Assembly: GCA_002205965.3 (NCBI GenBank)
Contig: NADL03000533.1
Span: 1 to 64,000, forward strand
DNA: 64,000 nucleotides
Origin: Kappaphycus alvarezii
Lineage: Eukaryota; Rhodophyta; Florideophyceae; Gigartinales; Solieriaceae
Reading direction: 5' to 3'
The notes beneath the pieces are model-generated. The model saw only the letters and a program-made list of their open reading frames with translations. It was not told where the DNA came from and made no database searches. This document shows, one piece after another, positions 34,690-44,572 of the stretch. The translations under genes and the position numbers were made by a program. Numbering within the stretch: the first letter of the stretch is position 1; each line of letters starts with the position of its first letter.

Positions 34690-35057
34690 AAACACTGTAA
34701 AAGTGACTATACTGTACTTTTTTTGGCATTGATACCATCCTCAATGGCAACGAAATTCCTAATGCCGCAACCAGCCCACTGCGTAACCTTATGAAAAATC
34801 TCGCTGCTACAATCAGCGTTAGGGCTACAGTCCACCCCTTTTCCACGACTGTTACCACGCTTTCCCGGATCAGACGCATAATTAAACTGGAGTGCTTCGA
34901 TGCTGAGACAAAATACAATTATGAAAATACAATTCTAGTGAATACGAGGGGTTTTATCATTCAAAACGGCTGTAACAATGATTCTTGTCTCAGAAAGAGG
35001 GAAGAAGCGAGGATCACATCATTGAGGAGAGTAACGATCTTTCTCGTCTTTAACTAA
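34690..35057 (+). pseudogene. unknown coding fragment, copy 2 of a duplicated pair
   Basis: The reading FGIDTILNGNEIPNA..SPLRNLMKNLAATISV continues to IRRIIKLECFDAETK, then GFIIQNGCNNDSCLRKREE and TSLRRVTIFLV. It matches copy 1 in order: GIE/GID, LRYLIEKLA/LRNLMKNLA, FIIQDGCND/FIIQNGCNN. It is open from about 34791 to the stop, so it is less damaged than copy 1. Both copies are on the same strand about 1.65 kb apart. Confidence 0.4.
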
Positions 35058-35199
35058 AGCGGGAGGCATAATTTTTTTTGAAGTATACGTTGAAGTTAGG
35101 AATACCTATGACTTTATTCTAGCAGGCCAGGGTTTATCGAGCGGTATTTACTTTATTAAATGTTTCGAATCGCTGAATTACAGCATTCCAAGGCTTTTT

Positions 35200-36335
35200 G
35201 CAGGAATTTTCTCGTTTTTCGTCTCTCTTTTTGGAATGGATCATCCACCTCTCATTTCAGCCTTTGAAAGGGACAGTTATTCCGAATGAACACATTAAAC
35301 AGTTCTTTGATTTTATTTTTGAACGCATAAGCTTGAGGGATGCCAAAACAAAGGCAAAATTGGCCTTTATTACAACCTATCTAAAAGTATTAGGAGTAGC
35401 TACCTAGTAGTAGCAGTAATACTATTAACTATATAGGTAGTAGTACCACTACCACTACTACTTACCACCACTGCTACCTAGAACTACTACTCCTAGGTAC
35501 TAGTGCTACCAATACTACCTACCACCCCTTTTACCTAGTAATACTACTCCTAAGTGTAGTAGTAGTACTAGATCTCATATCATCGGCCTGTCCCTGTCTC
35601 ATGATCATTTGGATCACGTGAGAGATGCTATCACCGCTTAAAAAATGTGGGACTCCATTTTGGAATTTTTTGAACGCCACACGTTACTAAATAAGCTGAA
35701 GGCCCGGAGAGACTTTTACACAGTCACCATGCTATACAATGAGAAATTTTTTCCGTACATAGTACATGTACGACATCTAGCAGCTCGCTTAAAGTCAATG
35801 GGAGTCGTCATTGATGACAAATAAATGGCTATGGCAGTTGTTAACAGTCTGCCGCAGATGGTTCAAAGCCTTATTGTAGCTCTTGACGCTCTTAGATCCG
35901 AAGATAACACCTTCTGAGTAGAATATGTCAAAAAAGTTGCCTGTTCCAAGAGGAGCAACGTGCATCGATGAAGCTTGCTAAACGGCAGACTCCGCCAAGT
36001 GCTGCTTTTATTCGGCAGAACCCTGAGTCAAGACGTGTTTCTCCATTGACATGCACCAACTGTGGTCACAGTGGAAACTCCGCTGCCCGGTGCTAGGGAA
36101 AGGACATCAGCGGAAAGAAGCCGCTGTCGCCTGAGCTTTTCTCACGTAGACAGTCATAGAAGCCTACTGTGATGATTGCTCAAGAGAAAGGGAATCCCAA
36201 AGGTAATGAAGTCGAGTACACATGTCTGATGAACAAGGTAGATAACTCTGGTGTCAATATAACGTCAAACACTTGGCTTATCGAATCTGGATGCTCAGCG
36301 CACATGACATTTGACAAGACCCTTTTCTCGCCCAT
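35200..36335 (+). mobile_element. Ty1/copia remnant (gag to start of protease)
   Basis: Fossil. Gag blocks in order include ERHTLLNKLKARRDFYTVTM, VRHLAARLKSMGV and SLIVALDAL, then a zinc knuckle CTNCGHSGNSAARC, then a protease-like GCSAHMTFDKTLFSP. The order matches copia. The piece is broken in several places and has neither LTR nor pol beyond the protease start. A (TAG)n simple repeat lies inside it. It looks old. Confidence 0.65.
35398..35575. repeat. imperfect (TAG)n/(CTA)n simple repeat
   Basis: Triplets alternate between GTA/TAG runs and complementary CTA/TAC runs, so the tract can fold on itself. It sits within the copia remnant. Confidence 0.7.
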
Positions 36336-36649
36336 CGGAAAAAAATAAAATATCTATTTGTTCTGGGGCCAAAATCGGGTGCTATTTCATCGGATATAGC
36401 CCGAATTTTAGTCCATTGCTGCCAAGATTAAAACAGTTTGCAGCTCGCCATTGGGTGACAACGTGCTTTTTCGAACTGTTTCGCGCCTGTTTCAACAATT
36501 CCCAAGATTTTTCAAGTCCCTAGGAGGGACTTGAGAAAATCCTTTGCCACATCCCCGCTCCACCATTGGCAACCTTTCACCTAAATCCAGGGACCAGATC
36601 TCCGAACCAAGCGGATCTGCACCATCTCCATCCGTTATCACACCAACTT

Positions 36650-37350
36650 CAACCGCAATCACCGCGTCGATTGCAGTGCAGTAAAATAGCAGGCGGAACA
36701 GGGGAGCAAAAAAACATCATCAGAGGATCAGGAACTAGCTCGAGCCTGGATCAAGATATCTGAAGACCCCATCATATGTTCAGAGCAGAAACCCTTGGAC
36801 TTCTTCTCTCGAATCGCGGATGTTTATAATAGCCTGAACCCCCCTAAAGGCAACTATCTAACTTCGGAGTCTATAAAGTGCAGAGTCAAGTTAATCAACA
36901 AAAAGTATGTGAATCTTTGTGGGGGCCTCCATACTATTTGATTCTCTAAAGAAACTTTTGCTAGTGAAACTGATGCTCATCCTATCGAAACGGCTATCTA
37001 AAATGGTCTAAAGATACACTCAGCTAGCGATAATTGCGGAAAGCCTTTCAAGTTTTTCGAGGCATGGGAACTGCTGCGTGGCCAAGAACATTTTTCTAGG
37101 GGGTCATCGTTAAGAACACCGTCAGAAAAAAGTAATGAATCACCAGAATCGGTAGGTGCTAATGTTGTTGAAGAGGACGAAAGTGTCTCTGAATATAGCA
37201 TTTTAGCGTTTATTACAAAGTACCAACAGACCAGACGACGCAAAGCAAAATAGCTCTTCAAAAAAGAAGAAGCAGCGCAAAAGAAGATGAAGCTAGCACA
37301 TAAAGTAATGGAACTGCAGAACGCTATGAATAATTCCCTACAACGTTATA
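36650..37350 (+). pseudogene. Myb/trihelix-like protein of a PIF/Harbinger-type element, degraded
   Basis: Across frames the reading has ELARAWIKISEDPIICSEQK, FFSRIADVYNSLNPPKGNY, KCRVKLINKKYVNLCGG, then GKPFKFFEAWELLRGQEHF and a C-terminal charged segment ending around TKYQQTRRRKAK. This order is that of the Myb/NAM-associated proteins that accompany plant-type PIF/Harbinger transposases. Frame changes and stops show it is dead. It converges on the transposase remnant at 37670-38074, supporting one two-gene element. Confidence 0.5.
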
Positions 37351-37618
37351 ATTAGATCATGCTTTTTTCTTCCGCCCCTTTTGGCTGTGATGAGGGCCAT
37401 GCCGTGTAATAATTCACCTCATGCGCGCAGAGACACTACAGAAAGCGAGAGTGAGAGCGGCGAGGACGTAGATAGCACTTGTTTCAGTTAGACTCTACCA
37501 ATAGGCGCATACTTTAGGTGGATAATGCCTGCAATGTGACAGGGCTTCTCTAAACGGAAACAAATAGACAGTTTGTAAAGTCATCTGTGATATACAAAGT
37601 TCATAACAAAAATGAACC

Positions 37619-37682
37619 TTTCATCATCTAAAGATGCTGTTTCATCATCTAAAGATGCTGTTTCATCATCTAAAGATGATGT
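37619..37682 (+). repeat. three tandem copies of a 21-bp unit
   Basis: The unit TTTCATCATCTAAAGATGCTG is repeated about three times, the last copy altered to end GATG. Each unit contains the palindrome CATC-TAAA-GATG. It overlaps the end of the adjacent transposase frame. Confidence 0.8.
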
Positions 37683-38074
37683 AACACCAGCTTTTGTGGA
37701 TCGTAGTGTTCCGCTTCATTTCTAGTAAAGTTGTTCATTTCGCAAAGATGAGCAAGGGAGCCAGGAGGGACGGTAGTTGAAGAAGAATTACTCTCAAGAT
37801 GTCCCCATATTTCCGTTGCGCTTTCACCAACTAATAGGTCCCCATCATTTTTAGTTTCGAAAAACAAATCTTCATTGAGTATTTCCCGTTCTTCTACGGT
37901 GATGTTATGTGAAATTATACGGCAATTCACAATGGAGGCCATAATTTCCTTTGACCAGTGTCTCCCAGGTCGACTCAAAATATGCCACTTGCTTTGAAGA
38001 ACCCCAAACGTTCGTTCCAAATCTTTGCATGCTTCCCCTTGGCATTTGGACACCAACTTCTCTATTTCATTCAC
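37670..38074 (-). pseudogene. PIF/Harbinger transposase, C-terminal part
   Basis: 134 open codons encode KCQGEACKDLERTFGVLQSK, WHILSRPGRHWSKEIMASIV and NCRIISHNITVEERE, the classic C-terminal block of plant-type PIF/Harbinger (PF04827-like) transposases, including the catalytic Glu in DLERTFGVLQ. The N-terminal two thirds with the catalytic aspartates is missing. No TIR could be assigned with confidence. Confidence 0.75.
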
Positions 38075-38339
38075 AGGTCCTACAGTAGTACTATATATTA
38101 ATCGATGTCGATCGATCGGTAGTACTACGAGTACGAGATCGGGCAGCGAAGCAGCAGAACAATGCCCCCAGTGGAAGAATATGAGAAGGGGTAAATGAGT
38201 GAACGAATTAAATTTACGGCAGCCAATGAAAATGAAACAGCTGTCAAATTTTTTACCGTTTTATGCCCAGCCGGTGGTGATGCTCTAACTCAATGTAACA
38301 TACATTTATCGAGCACACGGTACAGTACGAGACTCTGTA

Positions 38340-40723
38340 TCGTAGGCGCGGGTAAATATGGGTGAGGCAGGTAAAGTGTAAATGGGGGGTTAATTTACTG
38401 TGGTAGATTTGTGGGTTGGTATCCAGTAAATTTGTACCGAAGCGTAGACATCGCATCATTGTCAAGCCAATTGCGAAATCCTACGATGCGGCAGGTAAAG
38501 TGAATCAAAGTTTTTGTGATTTTTTCGAGGTTTTCAAAAAAAATCAAGTAACTTGTCTAAAACATTTATATATCTTCAAAATTATATCTTTTATGGCAAC
38601 ATGGATGGCGCCAATTGCATTTTAGCGCTAATTTACCCCCAATATGACACCTTTCAAGTTAATGGTTTTCATTTCAAGAAAAAGGGGCCCTCCCAAGTAC
38701 ACGAAAGGTAATCTTCATCGTGAATATCTTAATAGGTATCCGTCGCCTTTTGTCATCAACTTGTCTATCCATTCGCCTTTCGAATGCTCTGAAAGCCGTC
38801 AAGGACGACAAACTGAGCATTCGCAAGGCCGCTCAGACGCATAGGGTTTCTAATATGACAATTCAGCGTCGTTTAAGGGATGTCTTACAGACTCAGAGCA
38901 ATGAAACGGTCAAACCAGTACGCCGCACTACTATGACACACGAAGATGAGGATACCATAGCCAAGACCTGCTTGGAGTTTGCTCTCAATTGCATCTTTCT
39001 CCCTAGAGAAGGCCTAAGGGATCTCATAAAATTATTTTGTTCTAAGCTTCCGACTGAGAGACAAAGCAGGCTGCCCTTTCGAGACAAAACCCCCGGAAAG
39101 TGCTTTATCAATAACTTCTTGGTTAGGCACCCCCAATTGTCCTTGAAAAGACGGGCGTCCCTGGAGAACGGCGGCGTGATCGTCATGTCTCCGGAGAATA
39201 TCTCCAGACACTTTGCCCGCCTAGCTCAAGTGTACCGCGAGTTCAAAAAAACGAGCGCAGAGCAGGTTTTCAATCTTGATGAAAGCGGTTTGTCAACCAA
39301 ACATTCATCAAGAGCAAGAGCTAAAGCATTGACAGAACGACAAGGAAGAATTAATTCCGTCGAACTGAAGTGGCATTCAAATGCAGAATACGTAACAGTA
39401 ATGCCAGTCGTGTCAGCAGATGTGTCAGTTTGGAGTCCCGTCGTAATTGTTCAGGGAAACCAAGCAAAAAGGCGTAAAACAAGTGATGGTAATGTAGCAA
39501 CACCTGCTTCGTTCCTGCCATACAATGCTCGTATTGGGTATCGAGATCCAGCAGGAATGGGTTCCTTGTTGCGGAGACGGAGGAACTTCGAAAGAAGCAC
39601 AAGTACATCGTATTGAAAATGGATGGGTATGGCGCGCATGTCTGCTTCAGTGCCCTGGAAATATTGAGAGCTAGTAACATTATTGCTGTTGATCTTCCTG
39701 CCCACACAAGCCACCACACATAGGTCTTGGATTACAGCGTGTTTTTTCCGTTCAAGACGTATTTAAGGAACTCTATGAACAGTCGATTCGTGGCGCACAA
39801 CCCTGGGTAGGAAAAACATTTGTATACTATTTCCGAAATGTTTCATGAGGCGTATAGAAGAGCTCTGTCATACAATAATATTATAAGCGACTTCCGAGCT
39901 TGTGGTGTATGGTGTAACATCAAGAAATCTGCTGTTCCAGATGTTATCAAGTTGGCTGACCTTATGAACACGGATGGTTACGAGTCACACGAGGACGCAT
40001 ACGAAGATTACAAGCGACTCTTCGAACATTATAAGTCCAACATGAACCCACTGTGATCGGACGAATCGGTGATTGAGGCGGAACTATCAACACTAGAACA
40101 GGGGCCCTGTTGACGGGAGATGATGTTATGATGGCATTGCGGCAGCGGCAGGAACATCGGTCGGAAGATGCACGGCAGAGGGCGTCGCGTGCAGGGAAGC
40201 AAGCTGCGAGGCGACTTGTTCGAAAGTGGGAGGCAGATGAACGCCAGGCCAGGAGGGTTTTAGAAGAAGAATGACGCTTTATTGTTTGAAGACAGGAGGG
40301 TTTTACAGCGGCAAGAAAAGCTTCGTGACCAAGCATAATGTTCAATCCTACACAATGGACATACCTACACAATGGACATATTTCTCGACTGAGTTTTTGG
40401 AAGGAAACTAGGGACTTAAGCAGGGCTCTTGCCCGTGCCAGGCTTGTGGGCTACTAGAGTCACGGTAAAAAAATTCTTTTCTTTTATGATTTTTTTTCCT
40501 AATGTGACCCATTATTTGCTGCCTTTGTGGCTATTTACTGGACACTGGGCACAAAAGTAAACAGGTGTAGGTCCTGTTCTGAATGGTTACTGGTTATCAA
40601 ACTTCATACGCTTCCTTTTTAGCCTTTGACATTTGCTTGTGCAGAGTTTAAGGAACGTACGATTAGCAGAAGTAATTTTTTAAAAAAAAGGAAATTTTTG
40701 ACCCATTTTACCCGCCCCCACGA
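38340..40723 (+). mobile_element. pogo/Tigger-type Tc1/mariner transposon with TIRs, transposase broken
   Basis: Terminal repeats TCGTAGGCGCGGGTAAATAT (38340) and TCGTGGGGGCGGGTAAAATG (complement, ending 40723) are flanked by TA (38338-38339 and 40724-40725). The transposase has an HTH_psq-type N terminus (NALKAVKDDKLSIRKAAQTH), a CENP-B-like block (FLVRHPQLSLKRRASLE), the first DDE Asp in VFNLDESGLSTK, and the second in KMDGYGAHV followed by AVDLPAHTSHH. The main frame is open from 38720 to 39616; no ATG was settled. A frameshift lies near 39560 and a TAG at 39721-39723 where Gln is expected. Open stretches continue at 39820-40056 and, as a charged coiled coil, to about 40275. Confidence 0.85.
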
Positions 40724-40725
40724 TA

Positions 40726-40847
40726 CGGTACAGTACGAAACACTGTACTGCACAGTACGGTACAGTGGGCTCAATACAAAAGCACTGTACAGTACGGTAC
40801 TCTACCGAACAATGCTGTACAGTACAGTACAGTACAGTAGTGTGCAG
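40726..40847. repeat. GTACAGTAC palindromic repeat cluster
   Basis: Many overlapping GTACAGTAC, GTACTGTAC and CGGTACAG words, including a run of ACAGT units near 40816-40840. It adjoins the right end of the pogo element. The following 40848-41174 holds no recognised gene and is the SGT1 upstream region; no TATA box stands out. Confidence 0.7.
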
Positions 40848-41174
40848 TGGAATCCAGCACCGAAAGTCGTGCAGAAATTACAGTTTTGTACCAGAAAACT
40901 TCTACAAACATACTGTAAAGTACAATAGCACCCGAGGTTGGGGTGCCTCCATGCGGGACACAATCTTTACCACGCCGGGATCAACATCGCCCTCTGCCCT
41001 GCTGAAACTAAAACTACCTGATCCTATACCACCCGCGAACCTTCTTGTCAAGCCAAGGACCATCTGGATACCACCCAGTCTCCTCGCTACGGAAACGGCT
41101 TTTCCCTTAGTGAGGATAACCTGCAAACCCTGTGGATTCTTCTGAAAAACTGCAAACTGCTCTGTGCTCTCAAC

Positions 41175-42275
41175 ATGGACAACGTTTCTTTCCAAGCGGT
41201 TGAAGAAAAGGTACTTTATGCTACAGCAGCTGTTGAGAAAGGTGACTACCTTGCCGCTGCTCCAGCATTCGGCGCGGCTGCCACTCTCTGTCAAGATACC
41301 CTCGTTCGTCTATTCTGCTCACAAGCTAATGCATTGATCTCCGCAGATTTGTATCAAGATGCCCTCCAAGTTGTCGAATCCCCCATCCGAATAGCACCAA
41401 CAGTCGCACGTCCGTGGTATTTGAAAGGTACCGCTCTTCTAAAACTAGGCCAGAGATTATTAGCACGAAAAGCGTTTGAGAAGGCCGCATCCTTGGAGAC
41501 GGTCCGCACTGTGAAGATGTCATACATGGATTGGGCAGCTCGATGCGATGAGCCACCTGAGGAGGATACAGACGATGATATTGTTACACTTGACGTGACT
41601 GCACAAAGTGCAAGGACTGTGCCCGTCAAAACTGCGATGAAAGCATCGGCCCATGCCAAGCGCAAAGAAGCAAACGATTCGGCCAGTACATTGCAATCAT
41701 CACAGCCACCGACCGATAATACAAATATGAAATGGTACCAATCGGCGTCTCACATCAGTATCGATGTGTACGCGAAGAACGTTATTGCAGAGCAAAGCTC
41801 TGTGAAGTTCGAATCAACAAATCTCAGAGTGCATCTAGTTCGTCCCGACAAGCCAGACTATGTGTTGAACAAAGATCTTTATGCGGCGATCATTGTGGAA
41901 GGTAGTACATGGAGCGTCAACAAATTTAAAGTTGAGATCAGGATGAAGAAGGCTACTGCCGCTTCCACGTGGAAAGCACTTGACAGAGATGCGCAAGTTC
42001 TTTCAGCTGCTCGGCAAGCTGGCGCGGAATCAATACGGAGAAAGGAAGTGCAGGAAGGTCGGAATAAGGAGTGGAAATCACTGGCCGAGAAGGAACTAAA
42101 GGATTACAAGGAAGATGACAGTCCCATGGCGTTATTCCGTACTTTATATAAGGATGCGGATGAGGACATGCAACGCGCTATGTTGAAGAGTTATTCTGAA
42201 AGCGGGGGTCAAGTTTTGTCCACAAACTGGGATGAAGTCAAGAAGAAGAAGGTCGTCTATGAAGAAAAACATTAA
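41175..42275 (+). CDS. SGT1: SGT1 co-chaperone (TPR, CS and SGS domains)
   Basis: 366 residues, intronless, ATG at 41175. An N-terminal TPR region covers residues 4-110 (LFCSQANALISADLYQDAL, WYLKGTALLKLGQ). A variable acidic linker follows. The CS domain covers about 184-270 (MKWYQSASHISIDVYAKNV to VEIRMKKA), the surface that binds HSP90 in this family. The SGS domain occupies 296-366 (KEWKSLAEKELKDYKEDDSP, YSESGGQVLSTNWDEV). This three-domain order is diagnostic of SGT1, an HSP90/SKP1 adaptor in SCF ligase and kinetochore assembly and in immune-receptor folding. Length is near normal and no defect is seen. It is the clearest host gene here. Sequence to 42660 looks like its 3' flank with nothing else. 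Confidence 0.95.
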   Translation: MDNVSFQAVEEKVLYATAAVEKGDYLAAAPAFGAAATLCQDTLVRLFCSQANALISADLYQDALQVVESPIRIAPTVARPWYLKGTALLKLGQRLLARKAFEKAASLETVRTVKMSYMDWAARCDEPPEEDTDDDIVTLDVTAQSARTVPVKTAMKASAHAKRKEANDSASTLQSSQPPTDNTNMKWYQSASHISIDVYAKNVIAEQSSVKFESTNLRVHLVRPDKPDYVLNKDLYAAIIVEGSTWSVNKFKVEIRMKKATAASTWKALDRDAQVLSAARQAGAESIRRKEVQEGRNKEWKSLAEKELKDYKEDDSPMALFRTLYKDADEDMQRAMLKSYSESGGQVLSTNWDEVKKKKVVYEEKH

Positions 42276-42667
42276 CCATTGGTACGTACTGATAGATGCA
42301 AAGCCTGGAGAGGTTTAATGATGGATAGCATTCCTGAAGTGATTCCCAGCTTCTTATCAGGTACGTTCCATGAAGGAGCACATCTCCGCTAACCCATCAA
42401 TACATCTAATGTAGTTAACGAAGCGCGAATGGAACTTCCTTCAGAGCAGAGTGATACATGCGTAGAGTGAACAGTCTAAAGCAATTCGTACTTTCTCTGT
42501 TCTTTCTCAAGCAGGGGGTAGGAAGTCCGGCAAACATATTTGGTGTCTCACATTCAGGACAACCTTGCATCCAATTATTAGGCAGCCTGCACCCTCATCT
42601 ATGCAATCACATTACACTTCCAGTTGTGTTATTATTCCACATTGCGTGAACCGACTACATAGCCACA

Positions 42668-43490
42668 GGCAAACCGAGTGGTCCACGTCGGCCAGGCGCT
42701 CGAGCAATATTACCTCATTTCATTGAGGACCCAAGGATTCAGCTAAGGCGATGGGTTGTGGTCTGGCATATCGCTTAGTCACACGTATATTGCGAGCTAC
42801 GCGTGTAATAGACTTCTCTAATAGACGGATAATTGCTGGGTATGCAGCAACCAGGGAGTCGAGTGGAGCGGGTCGAAATGTGTTCCTAGAGCACGGAACG
42901 GGCCGTGGGGGGGAAGCGGCGCGGGAGCGAAGCGGCGCGAGAGCTTACGCTCCCGCGCCGCTTCTGAATGGCCTCATTGCTGGTGATGGCGACACAGCGG
43001 AATTGTCAGGGGCAATGGATTACGTCTATTGGCTGTTGGAAGAAACGAGAGGGTGCTCAAATATGTCCGCGAGCCGAAGATCTGTGCCGCGGACAAGGGG
43101 AGGGATCTCAAAATAGCCATTTAGCCTCGCGGCGCGGGGAACGTAGCGGCCGACAGCGTTGTGGAGGGAATTGTGAGGGTGGGTGCGACCGAATCTGGAA
43201 ATGCAGAGATCTGCCGCTTGATCCCCAAGGGATTCCATAGCTTTCTTGCGACCAAATCTGAAAATGCAGATCTGCCGCTTGATCCCCAAGGGATGCCATA
43301 GTTTTCTTGCAATACTGGCAGGTAAACGGGAGGAAGCCCGAGAACACGGGAATCCTGGATTTGTGGCCCTGAGGCTGTAGCGGTAGCGTATCCTGTGGCC
43401 TTCCCGCAGCACTGTGATAGAAGAGGTTGGGTTGAGGGAGTCCGCCGAGAAGGTTAGAACAAAAAGAATCCTTTCTTGCCTTCTATCCAT
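42668..43490 (-). mobile_element. LINE fragment L9 (finger/nuclease region, tail type 3)
   Basis: Minus strand: FTCQYCKKTMASLGDQAADL is the finger with His replaced by Gln, then GRTHPHNSLHNAVGRYV, LVRGTDLRLADIFEHPLV. It ends in the tail GGCCGACGTGGACCAC (42668-42693 region), also found at 44499-44525 and 57987-58013. A 61-63-bp tandem duplication at 43188-43310 repeats the finger region. It is 5' truncated. Confidence 0.6.
42913..42964. repeat. GC-rich hairpin, 17-bp perfect stem
   Basis: GAAGCGGCGCGGGAGCG (42913-42929) pairs with 42948-42964 around an 18-base loop that itself repeats AAGCGGCGCGAGAG. It lies inside LINE fragment L9 and interrupts its coding sense. It might be a folded micro-insertion. 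Confidence 0.7.
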
Positions 43491-44149
43491 CAACATGGCG
43501 ACCAACAATTCTCCCGCAAGCCAATATCCTTCCTATTCGTCCTCCTGTCATCCCTCTGTCCAGGATGTCCATTTCATGCACATTCCCCGATGTGATTTGT
43601 TTCTCGCTCATCCCGGGTTACTCCAACAGTGCTGCGATCCAGTTCATTCGTTTGGTGCGGGCCAGCAGTGTAGTCATGGACACTGAGACGGATCTCAACG
43701 CTTTTCTCTACTCGCACATGTTCACGACCATGTATCTCCGGCTTCGATAAACAATGGTGCAACAATAGGAGGGGTCGATGCATTAATATTCTTAAGCGCA
43801 CTCGCTATGCTTCCGTCGGTTCGCAATGGGATCAGCTACAGGCCGACATCTCTGCTTCCCGATCCCGACGTGGAGTACTTTCGTGGTCCGCCCGATTCTG
43901 CTCGGTCAACACCCTTCATTAACGTGGGGCAAGTGTCATGTAGTTTCGCTGCGCAAGTCCAGTATTCTCAGGCCCGAAGCGGGCGTCACTAGTCTCTCGG
44001 CCCTTACCAATCTTATCTGTTGCTTGACCTGTGGTGACCTTCAGGCTTGCACCATTCCTCTTTTCAGCTCCGCGACGCTTCTGCACCTCGAGCCTCGCCT
44101 AGACAAGATTCGGTCAATAGTCGATAGTTAGAGTCTCAGGCGGCCCGTA

Positions 44150-44525
44150 ACCAAGATGTAACTTTCTGCGGCCTTCTCCTATTCTTGCCACTGCCTGGAA
44201 CCCTCCCAGCTCACCAGAGACTTTCCATTGGGCCTCGCCGCCGTCGTTTATGAAACGAGAATGCGTATACGCCGCCGCCGCGGTACCACCCCAATTTCGA
44301 TTTCCAACCGCTGGCTTTCGATTCCCTGGGTTCACTTTCCCCGCTACTATCCGCTTCATAGATGACCTCCTCCCGCGCATCGCGGAAAAATTGCATACAT
44401 CTGTTACAGTCATTAGAATGATAATTTACCGACGCCATTAGTTACACGAGCTGGTCTTCTCTGGCGAACGCTATCGTGTCCCTCACACCTGTGCACGCGG
44501 CCGACGTGGACCACCCTGTTAGCAC
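44150..44525 (+). mobile_element. LINE 3' fragment L10 (tail type 3)
   Basis: Plus strand encodes NFDFQPLAFDSLGSLSPLLS, then LPRIAEKLHTSVTVIRMIIY, the last LINE domain (compare FLFQPIAFGSLGAPSSD at 52.76 kb). It ends with GGCCGACGTGGACCACCC (44499). It lies head to head with L9. The region 43500-44150 between them may be older LINE sequence but was not assigned. Confidence 0.55.
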
Positions 44526-44572
44526 TTAGCTAGCAACATAGTCGGTTCCTGCTCTGGACTAATGCAGTAAAG

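Noticed and set aside
37619-37682. CRISPR-like repeat array
   Set aside because: Units are directly adjacent without spacers and the setting is a eukaryotic transposon; it is a short minisatellite.
40765-41145. 126-codon frame upstream of SGT1
   Set aside because: It runs through the GTACAGTAC repeats, has no ATG-led conserved start, and shows no motif.
42668-44525. 1.86-kb DNA transposon with GGCCGACGTGGACCAC inverted ends
   Set aside because: Each end is the 3' tail of a LINE fragment coding toward it, and the same tail ends LINE L18 at 57987, so these are two LINE tails, not TIRs.
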